From the NCBI RefSeq assembly GCF_003148495.1, contig NZ_QGGH01000001.1:1012347-1076346 (forward strand): a stretch of DNA of 64,000 nucleotides, given 5' to 3'. Both the position numbers and the translations under genes were made by a program. This stretch comes from Mesorhizobium loti. GTDB taxonomy: Bacteria; Pseudomonadota; Alphaproteobacteria; Rhizobiales; Rhizobiaceae. Below, piece by piece: positions 55,274-64,000 of this stretch. Numbering within the stretch: position 1 is the stretch's first letter; every line of letters starts with the position of its first letter. The notes below the pieces were generated by a model. That model was not told the origin of the DNA and made no database searches. It saw only the letters and a program-made list of their open reading frames with translations.

Positions 55274-57361
55274 TCACTCACGGACATCCTGCACCCAGCT
55301 GCGCGGGTGGCCGTCGACGCGGAACTGGAAGATGAAATAGGGCGGGATGCAGGTGCCCTTGCCGGCTTTTGCTTGCGCCAGATCGTCATAGCCTGCCGTG
55401 CAGATATAGTCCTCGCGGCAGGGATGGGCCTTGTCGCAGGCGCGCAGGCCGGCGGTCTTGGTGAACTCCCTGGTGCAGAATTTGTGGTCCTTGCCCGACG
55501 CGACACAGTCGTTGAAGCCGGTCTTGGCCAATCTGCCGCACGTCGCCTCGTCGGGAAGCTTGTCGCAGCTTGCCTTGCTCAGCATGCCGCCGGGAAAGCC
55601 GCCGGTCTTCTGCTGCGGATTGTCGTAGCGCTGGCGCGCGGCACCATAGCCGGCGAGCTTCACTAAGGGTTTCTTGTCCCTTGCCGGGTCGATGGCGCAG
55701 GCCTTGGCGGTGGCCGGCGACAGGCGGCAATACTGGTCGTTACCCCAGGTCGACATTTTGATCTCGCCGAACTCGACGGGATCACCTACCGCCGTGCCGG
55801 CCTCGCTGACGCAGGTGCCGAAGCCCGGATGGATGGCGCTTTCATGGACGCCAGCGCAGCGCAGGCCCGCGCCGCAGCTCCAGTCCTTGAAGCTTGGATC
55901 CTCGCCGCGATAGCAGATCGAGCCCCAGCCATTGTAGAGGTCGGTGCCTTTCAGCGCCGCGGCATATTTCGCATCAGGTCGGGCGGCGAAGCCTCTGACG
56001 AAATCCGGATGGCCGCCGGCGGCGAACTGCTCGACGATGGCGCGGCGGCGCGGCAGGTCGGCGAAGAAGACGGCCGAGCCCGGCACGAAGACGGCGTTGC
56101 GGCGCGGCTCGCTGGCCGGATCGGCGCCGGTGTAGTGGAAACCGGCTATGCCATGGGTCTGATGGCAGCCGGTGCAGCTCATCTCGTTGAGTCGCAATTC
56201 GAAGCCGGCCACCGACTTGATGGTCGAGAGCGTGTTGCCTTTGGCGACATAGTCCCTGAGCGCCTTGTCGATGTCGGCGTCGTCGACCAGCCCGTAGGCG
56301 ATGTTGTTCTGCGACCGGCTCAGCCCGCCGGGTGCAACGGAGACGGCGCTCTTGGCCAGGAATTTTTCGTCGATGACCAGCCGGCCATGATCGAGGTCGT
56401 AGATGTTGCGGTCGGTGAGCAGCCATTTGGTGAAGGACGGCTTGTCGGCCAGCACGGTGGCGCGGTCGATCTGGTTTTCCATCTTCGCTTCATAGAAGCT
56501 GGACGTCGCCGGATCCCATTTGAAGATCTTCAGCAGATACTCGGCGTGGCCGCCGAAATCGCGCCGCGTCGAGGCCGACAGCCTGAGCACCTGCATGTTG
56601 AGTTCGAGGCGCATGATCTGCGACGAATTCAGCATGGCGCCTGACAGCGGCCCTTCGTCGGAGCGCAGCCAGGCGGCAAGCTGGTCGGGTGGTAGGTCCT
56701 TCTGGCCGGCGGCGAGCCAGCGCTGGGCAACATCGGCGCAGGACACATCGGTGGCGCTTGGCAGGTCCTTCGAGGCGCGGGCCTGCGCCTGCCTGGGTTT
56801 GGCGTTGAACACCAGGCTCATGGTCAGCGGCAGGCGCGAGGAAATGCGCTGGCTTGCCTTTCCCTTGGCCGGCTTTTCCGCCACCGAATAGTGGAAGCGG
56901 TAGATCAGCCGGATCTCGCCGCATTCGGTGTGGCCGAGATAGCCGCGATCCATGCGGTTGACGACGCCGGTGAGGTCCAGCGTCGAGCCGTCGTCATCGA
57001 TGTATTTCGGGTTGAATTTCTGGCTGGCGTCCTTCGACTTCGCCATGGCAGCGACATAGGGGTCCGGACTGGTCTTCGGTTCGTCGGCGATCTGCTGTTT
57101 GACGGTGTCGCGCACCGTCGCCAGTGCCGGCACCGAAAACAGGCCGCGATTGTCGACCTCACGGGTGAGGCCGAGTGCCGGTCCGAGCAGACGGCTGATC
57201 GAGAGGCCGCCGCGCTCGAGCGCCTGCAAGGTGGCGGGGTCGGTGACGGCAACGCTGGAATCGAGCGTCACCGCGCCGGCGGCCCGCAAGCCGAGGCAAA
57301 ACAACGCCGCAATCAGCGACAGGAACGAACCGATCCTCCTCAAGCCCAATACATCCCCCAT
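55274..57361 (-). CDS. Large exported protein with one CxxCH haem motif
   Basis: A 695-aa exported protein I cannot assign to a named family. After a signal peptide (about 1-31, SFLSLIAALFCLGLRAAGA) comes a mixed domain with GVVNRMDRGYLGHTECGEIR and IYRFHYS, a haem-attachment motif CTGCH (396-400, followed by QTHGIAGFHYTGAD), and a Cys-rich C-terminal third with about 20 cysteines (SCGAGLRCAG, CREDYICTAGYDD). This suggests a periplasmic c-type cytochrome fused to a disulfide-rich domain. Start at ATG 57361; the frame is open 49 codons earlier but those lack a signal. It is alone on its strand. Confidence 0.75.
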   Translation of the reverse strand: MGDVLGLRRIGSFLSLIAALFCLGLRAAGAVTLDSSVAVTDPATLQALERGGLSISRLLGPALGLTREVDNRGLFSVPALATVRDTVKQQIADEPKTSPDPYVAAMAKSKDASQKFNPKYIDDDGSTLDLTGVVNRMDRGYLGHTECGEIRLIYRFHYSVAEKPAKGKASQRISSRLPLTMSLVFNAKPRQAQARASKDLPSATDVSCADVAQRWLAAGQKDLPPDQLAAWLRSDEGPLSGAMLNSSQIMRLELNMQVLRLSASTRRDFGGHAEYLLKIFKWDPATSSFYEAKMENQIDRATVLADKPSFTKWLLTDRNIYDLDHGRLVIDEKFLAKSAVSVAPGGLSRSQNNIAYGLVDDADIDKALRDYVAKGNTLSTIKSVAGFELRLNEMSCTGCHQTHGIAGFHYTGADPASEPRRNAVFVPGSAVFFADLPRRRAIVEQFAAGGHPDFVRGFAARPDAKYAAALKGTDLYNGWGSICYRGEDPSFKDWSCGAGLRCAGVHESAIHPGFGTCVSEAGTAVGDPVEFGEIKMSTWGNDQYCRLSPATAKACAIDPARDKKPLVKLAGYGAARQRYDNPQQKTGGFPGGMLSKASCDKLPDEATCGRLAKTGFNDCVASGKDHKFCTREFTKTAGLRACDKAHPCREDYICTAGYDDLAQAKAGKGTCIPPYFIFQFRVDGHPRSWVQDVRE

Positions 57362-57537
57362 TGTACGGGCAATGCTACAGGCCTCGCACACTCTCGACCA
57401 GAGCGCTGAGGCCGCCATGCCAGCACCGCTGCGGTCTGGAAAAATGCTGTGACTTGGCGCAACCATTGGGATAATTGTTTGTTGGGTTGAGCCGGCCTTG
57501 CCGGACAACGGGGAAGTTCGCAGCGCGAGGAGTTGCC

Positions 57538-58467
57538 ATGCTCTGGAAGGGCCGTCGTCAGAGTGACAATATCGAGGACGACCGCAGCGACAGCGGCGGT
57601 GGCGGACTCGGTGGCGGCAGCCCTGGTCAGTTCCGCATTCCGATCGGCGGCCGCGCCGGTGGCGGCGGCAGCATCTTCCTTGTCATCCTGGTGGTGCTGG
57701 CTGGATGGTATTTCGGCTTCGATCCGTCGACGATCCTGGGTGGCGGCGATGGCGGCCTGCTGCCGGGCGGCGGCGGCCAGATCACCGACAACAGCGGCGG
57801 TAGCCAGGACAGCGGCGCCACACCGGCCAATGACGAGATGAAGCAGTTCGTGGCCACCGTGTTGGCCGAGACCGAGGACACCTGGACCGGCATCTTCAAA
57901 TCGCAGGGGCTGACCTATGAGGACCCGAAGCTGGTGCTGTTTTCCGGCCAGGTCCGCTCAGCCTGCGGCTTTGCCTCCGCGGCGGCCGGACCGTTTTATT
58001 GTCCCGGCGACCACAAGGTCTATCTCGACATGACCTTCTTCCAGCAGCTCGACCAGCAGTTTGGCGCTTCGGGCGAATTCGCCCGCGCCTATGTGATCGC
58101 GCATGAGGTCGGCCACCACGTGCAGAACCTGACCGGCATCATGTCCAAGTTCAACCAGATGCGGCAAGGCATGAGCGAAGCCGACGCCAACCAGATGTCG
58201 GTACGCATCGAGCTTCAGGCCGACTGCTTCGCCGGCGTGTGGGCCCACTACACCGCGCAGAAGGGCATATTGGAGCAGGGCGACATCGAGAGCGCTCTGA
58301 ACGCCGCCAAGCAGATTGGCGACGACACGCTGCAGAAGAAGACGCAGGGCTATGTCGTGCCGGAAAGCTTCAACCACGGCACCTCGCAGCAGCGGCAGAC
58401 CTGGCTGGCGCGCGGCTACAAGAGCGGCAAGCTTTCGGATTGCAACACGCTGAGCGGCCCGATTTGA
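57538..58467 (+). CDS. ypfJ: YpfJ-like neutral zinc metallopeptidase
   Basis: A 309-aa membrane-anchored zinc protease-like protein. Residues 1-42 are Gly/Asp-rich and cytoplasmic; one membrane segment at about 45-60; the rest is outside. The zinc motif HEVGHH (189-194) in AYVIAHEVGHHVQNLTG, preceded by CGFASAAAGPFYCPGDHKVYLD (part), and ELQADCFAGVWAHYT with the third ligand. Function in cell-envelope or protein turnover is not established. The ATG at 57538 follows GCGAGGAG. Confidence 0.92.
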   Translation: MLWKGRRQSDNIEDDRSDSGGGGLGGGSPGQFRIPIGGRAGGGGSIFLVILVVLAGWYFGFDPSTILGGGDGGLLPGGGGQITDNSGGSQDSGATPANDEMKQFVATVLAETEDTWTGIFKSQGLTYEDPKLVLFSGQVRSACGFASAAAGPFYCPGDHKVYLDMTFFQQLDQQFGASGEFARAYVIAHEVGHHVQNLTGIMSKFNQMRQGMSEADANQMSVRIELQADCFAGVWAHYTAQKGILEQGDIESALNAAKQIGDDTLQKKTQGYVVPESFNHGTSQQRQTWLARGYKSGKLSDCNTLSGPI

Positions 58468-58488
58468 CGAGACTGTTTCCCGAGATGA

Positions 58489-58512
58489 CCTGACGGCCAA
58501 GACGCCGTCAGG
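58489..58512. repeat. Hairpin between ypfJ and the MFS gene
   Basis: CCTGACGGC-CAAGAC-GCCGTCAGG, 9-bp perfect stem without a T tract, 21 bp after the ypfJ stop. Could stabilise the 3' end or be a weak terminator. Confidence 0.6.
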
Positions 58513-58548
58513 GGATGTCAGGATGAAAGAATCCGGCCTGTTCCCTTA

Positions 58549-58576
58549 TTGTTCCTTGCGGCCGGCTCGCCTATAA
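58549..58576 (+). promoter_or_regulatory. Promoter of the TetA-like MFS gene
   Basis: TTGTTC (58549-58554), 16 nt, CTATAA (58571-58576), close to the alphaproteobacterial consensus. It would give a leader of about 40 nt. Confidence 0.55.
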
Positions 58577-58623
58577 GGTGCGTCCGCCTGCGCCCCAGGG
58601 CGAGCAGAGGAGCTTGACCCATC

Positions 58624-59889
58624 ATGATCGACCCCAAAACCGCCAGACGGGGCCTTGCGCTCGTCTTCACCACGCTGCTGCTCGACATTATCGGCTTCGG
58701 CATGATCATGCCGGTGCTGCCGGCCTATCTCCGGGAATTGACCGGGGTCAGCATCAGCGGAGCGGCGATCGAAGGCGGCTGGCTATTCTTCGTCTATGCG
58801 GCGATGCAGTTCTTCTTCGCGCCCATCATGGGCGGCTTGAGCGATCGGTTCGGACGCCGGCCGATCCTGCTCGCCTCGGTGCTGACGTTTTCCATCGACA
58901 ATCTGATCTGCGCCGTCGCCTGGTCCTATCCGATGCTGTTCATCGGGCGCGTGCTGGCCGGCATTTCGGGCGCCAGCTATTCGACGACATCGGCCTTCAT
59001 CGCCGACATTTCGAACGATGAGAACCGGGCGAAGAATTTCGGCCTGCTTGGCATCGCCTTCGGCGTCGGCTTCGTCATCGGGCCGGTCCTGGGCGGGCTG
59101 CTCGGCACGTTCGGACCCCGCGTGCCGTTCTATTTCGCCGCCGGGCTTGCCTTCGTGAACTTCCTGATTGCGTTGTTCTTCCTGCCGGAAACGCTCGATG
59201 ACAAGCATCGCCGCCGCTTCGAGTGGAAACGCGCCAACCCTGTCGGCACGCTTCTGCAGATGCGCCAATACAAGGGCATCGGCTGGATCGGGCTCACCTT
59301 CTTCCTGATGACGCTCGGCCACATGATGTATCCGGCGGTCTGGTCGTTCGTTTCCAATTATCGCTATGGCTGGAGCGAGCAGCAGATCGGTTTCTCACTC
59401 GGCGCCTTCGGCCTGTGCGGAGCGATCGTCATGGCGACGGTGCTGCCGCGCGTGATCCCCAGGCTTGGCGAGTGGAAGACGGCGGTAATCGGTCTTGCCT
59501 TCACCGCGCTCAGCGCCTTCGGCTACGCCTTCGCGTCGCAAGGCTGGATGATCTATGCGGTGATCGTCGTCGGCTGTCTCGAAGCGCTGGCCGATCCGCC
59601 GCTGAGGAGCCTCGCCGCTGCCAAGGTGCCGCCTTCGGCGCAGGGTGAGTTGCAGGGCGCGATGACCTCGATCTTCTCGATCACCTCGATCATCACGCCG
59701 CTGCTCTATACCGCGATCTTTTCGTGGTTCACTGGGGCAAGCGCGCCGGTGACCTTCGGCGGCGCGCCCTATCTGGTTGGTGCGTGTTTCCTGACACTGG
59801 CAGTCATCGTCTTCGTCACGAAAGTGGCAAGGCCCGTGGCGCGCACGAATGTCACCGCCGGTGTTGCCGAAAATGGAGCACAGATATGA
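58624..59889 (+). CDS. TetA-type MFS transporter
   Basis: A 421-aa MFS drug:H+ antiporter with 12 membrane segments, of the TCR/Tet branch. LLLDIIGFGMIMPVLPAYLREL with conserved Asp, motif A as GGLSDRFGRRPILLAS, and GISGASYSTTSAFIADIS with motif C nearby. A tetracycline-resistance function is possible but most homologues in soil bacteria are not proven to carry tetracycline. The ATG is preceded by GAGGAGC. Followed by REP elements and the convergent carA. Confidence 0.88.
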   Translation: MIDPKTARRGLALVFTTLLLDIIGFGMIMPVLPAYLRELTGVSISGAAIEGGWLFFVYAAMQFFFAPIMGGLSDRFGRRPILLASVLTFSIDNLICAVAWSYPMLFIGRVLAGISGASYSTTSAFIADISNDENRAKNFGLLGIAFGVGFVIGPVLGGLLGTFGPRVPFYFAAGLAFVNFLIALFFLPETLDDKHRRRFEWKRANPVGTLLQMRQYKGIGWIGLTFFLMTLGHMMYPAVWSFVSNYRYGWSEQQIGFSLGAFGLCGAIVMATVLPRVIPRLGEWKTAVIGLAFTALSAFGYAFASQGWMIYAVIVVGCLEALADPPLRSLAAAKVPPSAQGELQGAMTSIFSITSIITPLLYTAIFSWFTGASAPVTFGGAPYLVGACFLTLAVIVFVTKVARPVARTNVTAGVAENGAQI

Positions 59890-59926
59890 GCCATGACAGC
59901 CGCATCCGGTGCGAGGCTATGAGAGG

Positions 59927-60110
59927 TTTGCGCCGCCCCTCATTGCCCTGTCGGGCATTTCTCCCCGTATAGTGACGGGGAGAAAGACGCCGTTTTCGCT
60001 GCTTTCGCTAATCGTCGACGTTGCAATAAGAGCGCCGAGGTCGCCACAGCTCCCTTCTCCCCGTTCACGGGGAGAAGATGCCGGCAGGCAGATGAGGGGC
60101 AGCGCTAACG
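59927..60110. repeat. REP-like pair between MFS gene and carA
   Basis: CCCCTCATTGCCCTGTCGGG with TTCTCCCCGTATAGTGACGGG..., then the inverse CTTCTCCCCGTTCACGGGGA... ending CAGATGAGGGGCAGCGC. Same family as at 4.2 and 24.4 kb. Separates convergent genes. Confidence 0.88.
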
Positions 60111-60117
60111 GATCGAG

Positions 60118-61335
60118 TTAAGCCCGCTCGGCCAGCAATTCCTCGCCACGCTTTTCGCGGATCAAATTGACGAAGCGGCGGAACAGATAGTGCGAATCCT
60201 GCGGGCCGGGTGAAGCCTCGGGATGATGCTGGACCGAGAACACCGGCCGGCCGGTGAGCGTGATGCCGCAGTTCGAACCGTCGAATAGCGAGACGTGGGT
60301 TTCCTCGACGCCTGAAGGCAGCGAGTCGGCATCGACGGCAAAGCCGTGGTTCATCGAGACGATCTCGACCTTGCCAGTGGTGTGATCCTTGACCGGATGG
60401 TTGGCGCCGTGATGGCCCTGGTGCATCTTGGCGGTCTTGCCGCCGAGCGCCAGCGCCAGCATCTGATGGCCGAGGCAGATGCCGAACACCGGGATGTCGG
60501 TTTTCAACAGGTCCTGGATGACAGGCACGGCATAGTCGCCCGTGGCTTCCGGATCACCGGGGCCGTTGGAGAGGAAGATGCCGTCCGGCTGCATGGCGAG
60601 GATTTCCTCGGCACCGGTCTTGGCGGGCACCACGGTGACCTTGGCGCCAAGGCCGGCGAGCAGGCGCAATATGTTGCGCTTGACGCCGTAGTCGATGGCA
60701 ACGACATGCATGGTCGGCTCGGCCTGTTCGCCAAAGCCTTCATTCCAAACCCAGGGCGTCTCGCGCCAGACGGAGGACTGGCCCGACGTGACTTCCTTGG
60801 CGAGGTCAAGCCCGATCAGGCCCGACCATGCGGCGGCGCGGCGCTTCAGATCGTCGAGGTCGAACACGCCGTCGGGCGCATGCGCGATGACGGCATTGGG
60901 CATGCCCTTTTCGCGGATCAGCGCGGTGAGCGCGCGCGTGTCGATGCCCGAGAGCGCCACGATGCCACGCTTCTTCAGCCATTGGTCGAGACCGGTGCCG
61001 GCGCGGTAGTTGGACGGGTTGGTGACATCGGCCTTGAACACGGCGCCGACGGCGCCGGCGCGGGCGGCTGGATTGAGGTCCTCGATGTCCTCGTCATTGG
61101 TACCGATGTTGCCGATATGCGGGAAGGTGAAGGTGACGATCTGGCCGGCATAGGACGGGTCGGTGAGGATTTCCTGGTAGCCGGTGAGTGCCGTGTTGAA
61201 GCAGACTTCGGCTACGGCGGAGCCGGTGGCGCCGAGACCGCGACCTTCGATGACGGTGCCGTCGGCCAGCACCAACAGCGCGGTCGGCTTTTCTGTTGCC
61301 CAGGCGGGCGTCGAGGCGGCGGTCATCTCGGCCAT
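60118..61335 (-). CDS. carA: Carbamoyl-phosphate synthase small subunit
   Basis: A 405-aa glutaminase subunit supplying ammonia to CarB. The N-terminal CPSase domain has GTVIEGRGLGATGSAVAEVCFNTALTGYQEILTDPSYAGQ (part), and the class I amidotransferase domain has GICLGHQ with the nucleophilic Cys, and HHPEASPGP with His/Glu. An AGGAG lies 7 nt before the ATG at 61335; an earlier in-frame start would add an unconserved leader. It is 17 kb from carB on the same strand, unlike the usual carAB operon of enterics. Confidence 0.95.
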   Translation of the reverse strand: MAEMTAASTPAWATEKPTALLVLADGTVIEGRGLGATGSAVAEVCFNTALTGYQEILTDPSYAGQIVTFTFPHIGNIGTNDEDIEDLNPAARAGAVGAVFKADVTNPSNYRAGTGLDQWLKKRGIVALSGIDTRALTALIREKGMPNAVIAHAPDGVFDLDDLKRRAAAWSGLIGLDLAKEVTSGQSSVWRETPWVWNEGFGEQAEPTMHVVAIDYGVKRNILRLLAGLGAKVTVVPAKTGAEEILAMQPDGIFLSNGPGDPEATGDYAVPVIQDLLKTDIPVFGICLGHQMLALALGGKTAKMHQGHHGANHPVKDHTTGKVEIVSMNHGFAVDADSLPSGVEETHVSLFDGSNCGITLTGRPVFSVQHHPEASPGPQDSHYLFRRFVNLIREKRGEELLAERA

Positions 61336-61611
61336 GGCGGCACTCCTATCGGGTTGCGCGCTTCCATAGGCCAAGGGGCCATCCGCGCAGCAAACGGCGC
61401 CAAGCGGCGATTTCGCAGCTTCCACGCAGTCAAGCTTCAGTTCATGCAAGGCCCAGTACATAGGGGAAGGGGCCAGGGCGGTCAATGATCATGCGAAATG
61501 CGGCCCCGATTTATTTCATCGAGCAATATCATAGGCTTGCCCTGACATATCAGGGTTTGCGTTGGCTCGCACCCGGCGCTATTGTCCGCGCCGATCGAAG
61601 GAGAATGCACC

Positions 61612-62061
61612 ATGCGCGGCAAAATCGCCGAATCCCTGAAGAGCGCGATGAAGGCGCAGGACAAGCACCGGCTGCCGACATTGCGGCTGATCCAGGCCGC
61701 CATTCACGACCGCGACATCGCCAATCGCGGTTCGGCCAAGGAGCCGGCCAGCGACGAGGAGATCCTGCAGATCCTGGCCAAGATGGTGAAGCAGCGCGAG
61801 GAATCGGCCAAGGCCTTCGACGACGGCAAGCGGCCGGAACTGGCCGCGCAGGAGCGCGGCGAGATGGAAATCATCCGCGCCTTCCTGCCGACGCAGCTGG
61901 ACGATGCCGCCATCCAGGCTGCGGCACGCGAGGCGATCGCGGCGACGGGAGCGGCCAGCCAGAAGGACATGGGCAAGGTGATCGCCGCGCTGAAGCAGAA
62001 ATATGCCGGCCAGATGGATTTCGGCAAGGCGAGCGGCATCGTCAAGAACCTGTTGCAGTAG
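61612..62061 (+). CDS. yqeY: GatB/YqeY-domain protein
   Basis: A 149-aa protein of the GatB/YqeY family, related to the tail domain of the GatB amidotransferase subunit and thought to bind tRNA. Conserved: MRGKIAESLKSAMKAQDKHR, LPTLRLIQAAIHDRDIANRG, EEILQILAKMVKQREESAKAF, and the C-terminal GKASGIVKNLL. AAGGAG precedes ATG 61612. It diverges from carA, an arrangement common in Rhizobiales. Function is unproven. Confidence 0.92.
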   Translation: MRGKIAESLKSAMKAQDKHRLPTLRLIQAAIHDRDIANRGSAKEPASDEEILQILAKMVKQREESAKAFDDGKRPELAAQERGEMEIIRAFLPTQLDDAAIQAAAREAIAATGAASQKDMGKVIAALKQKYAGQMDFGKASGIVKNLLQ

Positions 62062-62162
62062 GCTTTCCCGCCCCGTCGGTAGTGATGCGCGGAGGCGAGG
62101 TTGGAGATCAAGGCAAAGGCAAACCCGGTTCTTGCCAGTTGCGTTAGCGACCCCTGCCGGTT

Positions 62163-63146
62163 TTACGGCCCCTTGCAGATCGGCACCGGCTGCGGCGGCG
62201 GTGCCGGGTGATCCTTCCTGTATTGAGCGATGATCGGCTCGAGGGTCTTTCGCGGCCAGAATTTCGGCGTGCCGATTTCCTTCAGGCAGGATGCGTTCCA
62301 ATAGGCGCCCGACTGCGAACGGTTGGACGCTACCGCGGCGATGTCGCGCGATTCAGGGTAGATGTAGAGCGTCGTCGGGTTGTCCTTCACCATCGAGATG
62401 ATCTGTTGCGCGTCCGCCGGCGACCAGCTGGTGCAGCCATTGCTGCGGCCGCCGGCATAGTCCACCAGCTTGCCGAACGGCACATAACCGTCGTGGTCGG
62501 CATGCGAGCTGTTCGGGCTTTTGCGCAGGCACATGCCGTGCAGCACCTGGGCCGCGTGGCCGCCGATCACCCTCTGTCTGGCGTTCGCAGCTTCGCCTTC
62601 GCCGTCGAACTGGATGAAGGTGCGCTGGAAAGCCACGTCCTGTTTCGCACCGGTGCGGTAGTAGCCTTTGAACGAGGTTTTCGCCTCGCGGGTCATGTAG
62701 CCGCCGCCGGCCGTCAACGATGAATCCATCGCATTGCCGAAGTTCTTCGCGCATCGTTTGCCATTCGAAAAATCGACAGTGCCTTTCAGGTTGCGGCCGC
62801 CGCCATGACCCGACGAGATCGCGCGAAACGACTGGCTGGCTTCGCATATGACGTAATACCGGCGCCCGAGCACGCCATTACCCAGATCGCCGGGGCGTGT
62901 GGCATCCATGGCGAAGTAGCAGGGGTTCTTGACGGCACCTTGCGCGACCTTCATCAGGTAAAGCGCGCGCGCTCGTTCCAGAACCACCTGTGAGATCTGA
63001 CCGTCGCTGTCGCCAACATGGGCCTGCAGCCAGGCTGGAACGCCTGATGGTGCGGCAGAGGATCGAGCCGACACCGTCAAGGCAATGACGGCGACGAGGA
63101 GGCTGAGGATCGGGACGATGCCCAGGGGGACGAATCTCAGCCGCAC
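62163..63146 (-). CDS. L,D-transpeptidase-like (YkuD_2) exported protein
   Basis: A 327-aa exported protein resembling murein L,D-transpeptidase catalytic domains of the YkuD_2 group, which form peptidoglycan cross-links. Signal peptide about 1-31. SSGHGGGRNLKGTVDFSNG (part) and HGMCLRKS, then GGRSNGCTSW with Cys238 as nucleophile in the SNGC motif. An N-terminal region with LERARALYLM and CYFAMD precedes, and the tail is Pro-rich (PAPPPQPVP). The 410-bp gap upstream holds little recognisable. Confidence 0.82.
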   Translation of the reverse strand: MRLRFVPLGIVPILSLLVAVIALTVSARSSAAPSGVPAWLQAHVGDSDGQISQVVLERARALYLMKVAQGAVKNPCYFAMDATRPGDLGNGVLGRRYYVICEASQSFRAISSGHGGGRNLKGTVDFSNGKRCAKNFGNAMDSSLTAGGGYMTREAKTSFKGYYRTGAKQDVAFQRTFIQFDGEGEAANARQRVIGGHAAQVLHGMCLRKSPNSSHADHDGYVPFGKLVDYAGGRSNGCTSWSPADAQQIISMVKDNPTTLYIYPESRDIAAVASNRSQSGAYWNASCLKEIGTPKFWPRKTLEPIIAQYRKDHPAPPPQPVPICKGP

Positions 63147-63556
63147 GGGTTCACTTCTCCTGCCAAGACCGTTTCCTTGCGGTGTTGCCGCCGGGAATCA
63201 ATCATAAAGGGCCTCGCATTATCAGGCGAAACACATCTTGTTTAGCGCCCCCTTTGTTTAGCGCGCTCTGCCGAAGCCCGCACAAAGAGCCCATGAAAGG
63301 AGGTCGATGCGCGCAAACGCGACCTACGCCGACATGCTGGCTCCAGGCTTGCGGCGAACGTCTCCGCATCTTTGACTGTCCGCGATTTTCGTTCCCTACG
63401 GATTGAGCTATCATTTGATTCTGGCGCGGCCCGCGCCTCCTCCCTCCGCTGGGAAAGCATAATTCGTGCGGGGCTATCCGATCATCGAAACCGACTGTCC
63501 GAGCACTTGGCATAAGGAGGGGTTGCGAAAACCGCTCGCACCAGGAGGTTTTGCAA
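63147..63556. other. 410-bp intergenic stretch
   Basis: Between the divergent L,D-transpeptidase-like gene and the ATPase gene. It contains a possible 22-codon frame from 63307 (AAAGGAGG three bases before its ATG, MRANATYADMLAPGLRRTSP...), which may be chance, and no repeats of the families found elsewhere. Promoters of both flanking genes are expected here but I could not place them. Confidence 0.4.
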
Positions 63557-64000
63557 TGAAGCTATCTGCGCCCGTCTACCATTTGAAGCGTCAAGCCAGG
63601 TTGTTGTCCCGCGAGGGCAAGATTGCGCTCCACGAAGCGCTTGATCGTGTTGCAGTACAGGAAGGTTTCAGCAGCTGGAGCCTGCTTGCAGCCAAGGCAG
63701 CCGAGGTGGGGCCTGCCGGAACATTGTTTGCGCAACTGGCGCCCGGCGATCTCGTTCTGGTGGGTGCACGACCCGGCCACGGCAAAACGCTGATGAGCCT
63801 CGAACTCGCAATCGAAGCCATGAAGTCCGGCCATCGCGGCGTGTTCTTCACGTTGGAATATACGCAACGAGATGTGCTCGACCGGTTTCGCGCCATCGGG
63901 GCGGATCCTGCACGGTTCAACGACCAGTTCGTCTTCGATAATTCCGACGCCGTCAGCGCCGACTACATCGTCAGGACGTTGAGCTCGGCGCCGCGCGGCA
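63557..64000 (+). CDS. DnaB/RecA-like ATPase, 3' end outside the window
   Basis: The first 148 codons of a gene that continues past the window end. A perfect AGGAGGT (63544-63550) lies 6 nt before the ATG. A helical N-terminal part (KLSAPVYHLKRQARLLSREG, LHEALDRVAVQEGFSSWSLL) leads to a RecA-type ATPase core with Walker A GARPGHGKT and then FFTLEYTQRDVLDRF, as in DnaB-family helicases (the LEM/LEY stretch). Either a stand-alone DnaB-like helicase or a related regulator; the missing part would decide. Confidence 0.75.

Noticed and set aside
63307-63375. 22-codon peptide gene with AAAGGAGG upstream
   Set aside because: Spacing of three bases is too short for good initiation and there is no sign of conservation; left as a note in the intergenic entry.

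Overview
The window is high-GC DNA from a member of the Rhizobiales, most likely Mesorhizobium or a close relative. Evidence: trxB is followed by an lsrB/vtlR-type LysR gene and, a little further on, an AbcR-like small RNA; CarB carries the long insertion I associate with alphaproteobacteria; extensin-like exported proteins occur; and intergenic regions are full of the REP-like and hairpin repeats common in mesorhizobia. No phage integrase, transposase, CRISPR array, rRNA or tRNA was found. It reads as a core chromosomal segment with a few mobile scars.

Layout. 1-3.4 kb: two extensin-like exported proteins, a DUF3775 protein and a secreted TPR protein. 3.4-4.2 kb: greA with a terminator-like hairpin in its leader. 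4.3-11.8 kb: a heptose/LPS inner-core locus holding all four ADP-heptose synthesis genes (gmhA, hldE, gmhB, hldD), heptosyltransferases waaC and waaF, and a WaaE-like glycosyltransferase. 12-16 kb: Lrp regulator, trxB, lsrB, an ICMT-like methyltransferase, then a 730-bp stretch without protein genes that holds an AbcR-type sRNA and a second structured RNA candidate. 16-25 kb: an EF-G paralogue, three c-di-GMP proteins (one GGDEF-EAL, two overlapping EAL genes), aspartate aminotransferase, a GST and a cold-shock gene. 25-30.7 kb: a LysR-controlled group (MBL-fold protein and two SnoaL-like proteins, one frameshifted), an alkyltransferase, a lytic transglycosylase and a GNAT enzyme.

31-40 kb: a sugar ABC importer lacking a local ATPase, an intact and a deleted copy of a small phage-like gene, small exported proteins, a tandem RidA duplication embedded in REP elements, and a flavin monooxygenase. 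40-45 kb: carB, an octamer repeat array and an SH3 protein. 45-55 kb: several regulator/target pairs (ArsR/MFS, MarR/SDR, LysR/LysE, mntR/mntH), most with visible operator-like palindromes. 55-64 kb: a large exported CxxCH protein, a zinc metallopeptidase, a TetA-like MFS pump, carA (about 17 kb from carB), a yqeY gene, an L,D-transpeptidase-like protein, and the start of a DnaB/RecA-like ATPase cut by the window end.

The least explained material is noncoding: the two RNA loci at 15.4-15.9 kb, the greA leader hairpin, the (GGGCAGTA)7 array facing an inverted array, and two related palindromic elements near 30.8 and 37.0 kb. All calls come from reading the sequence; no database search was run.
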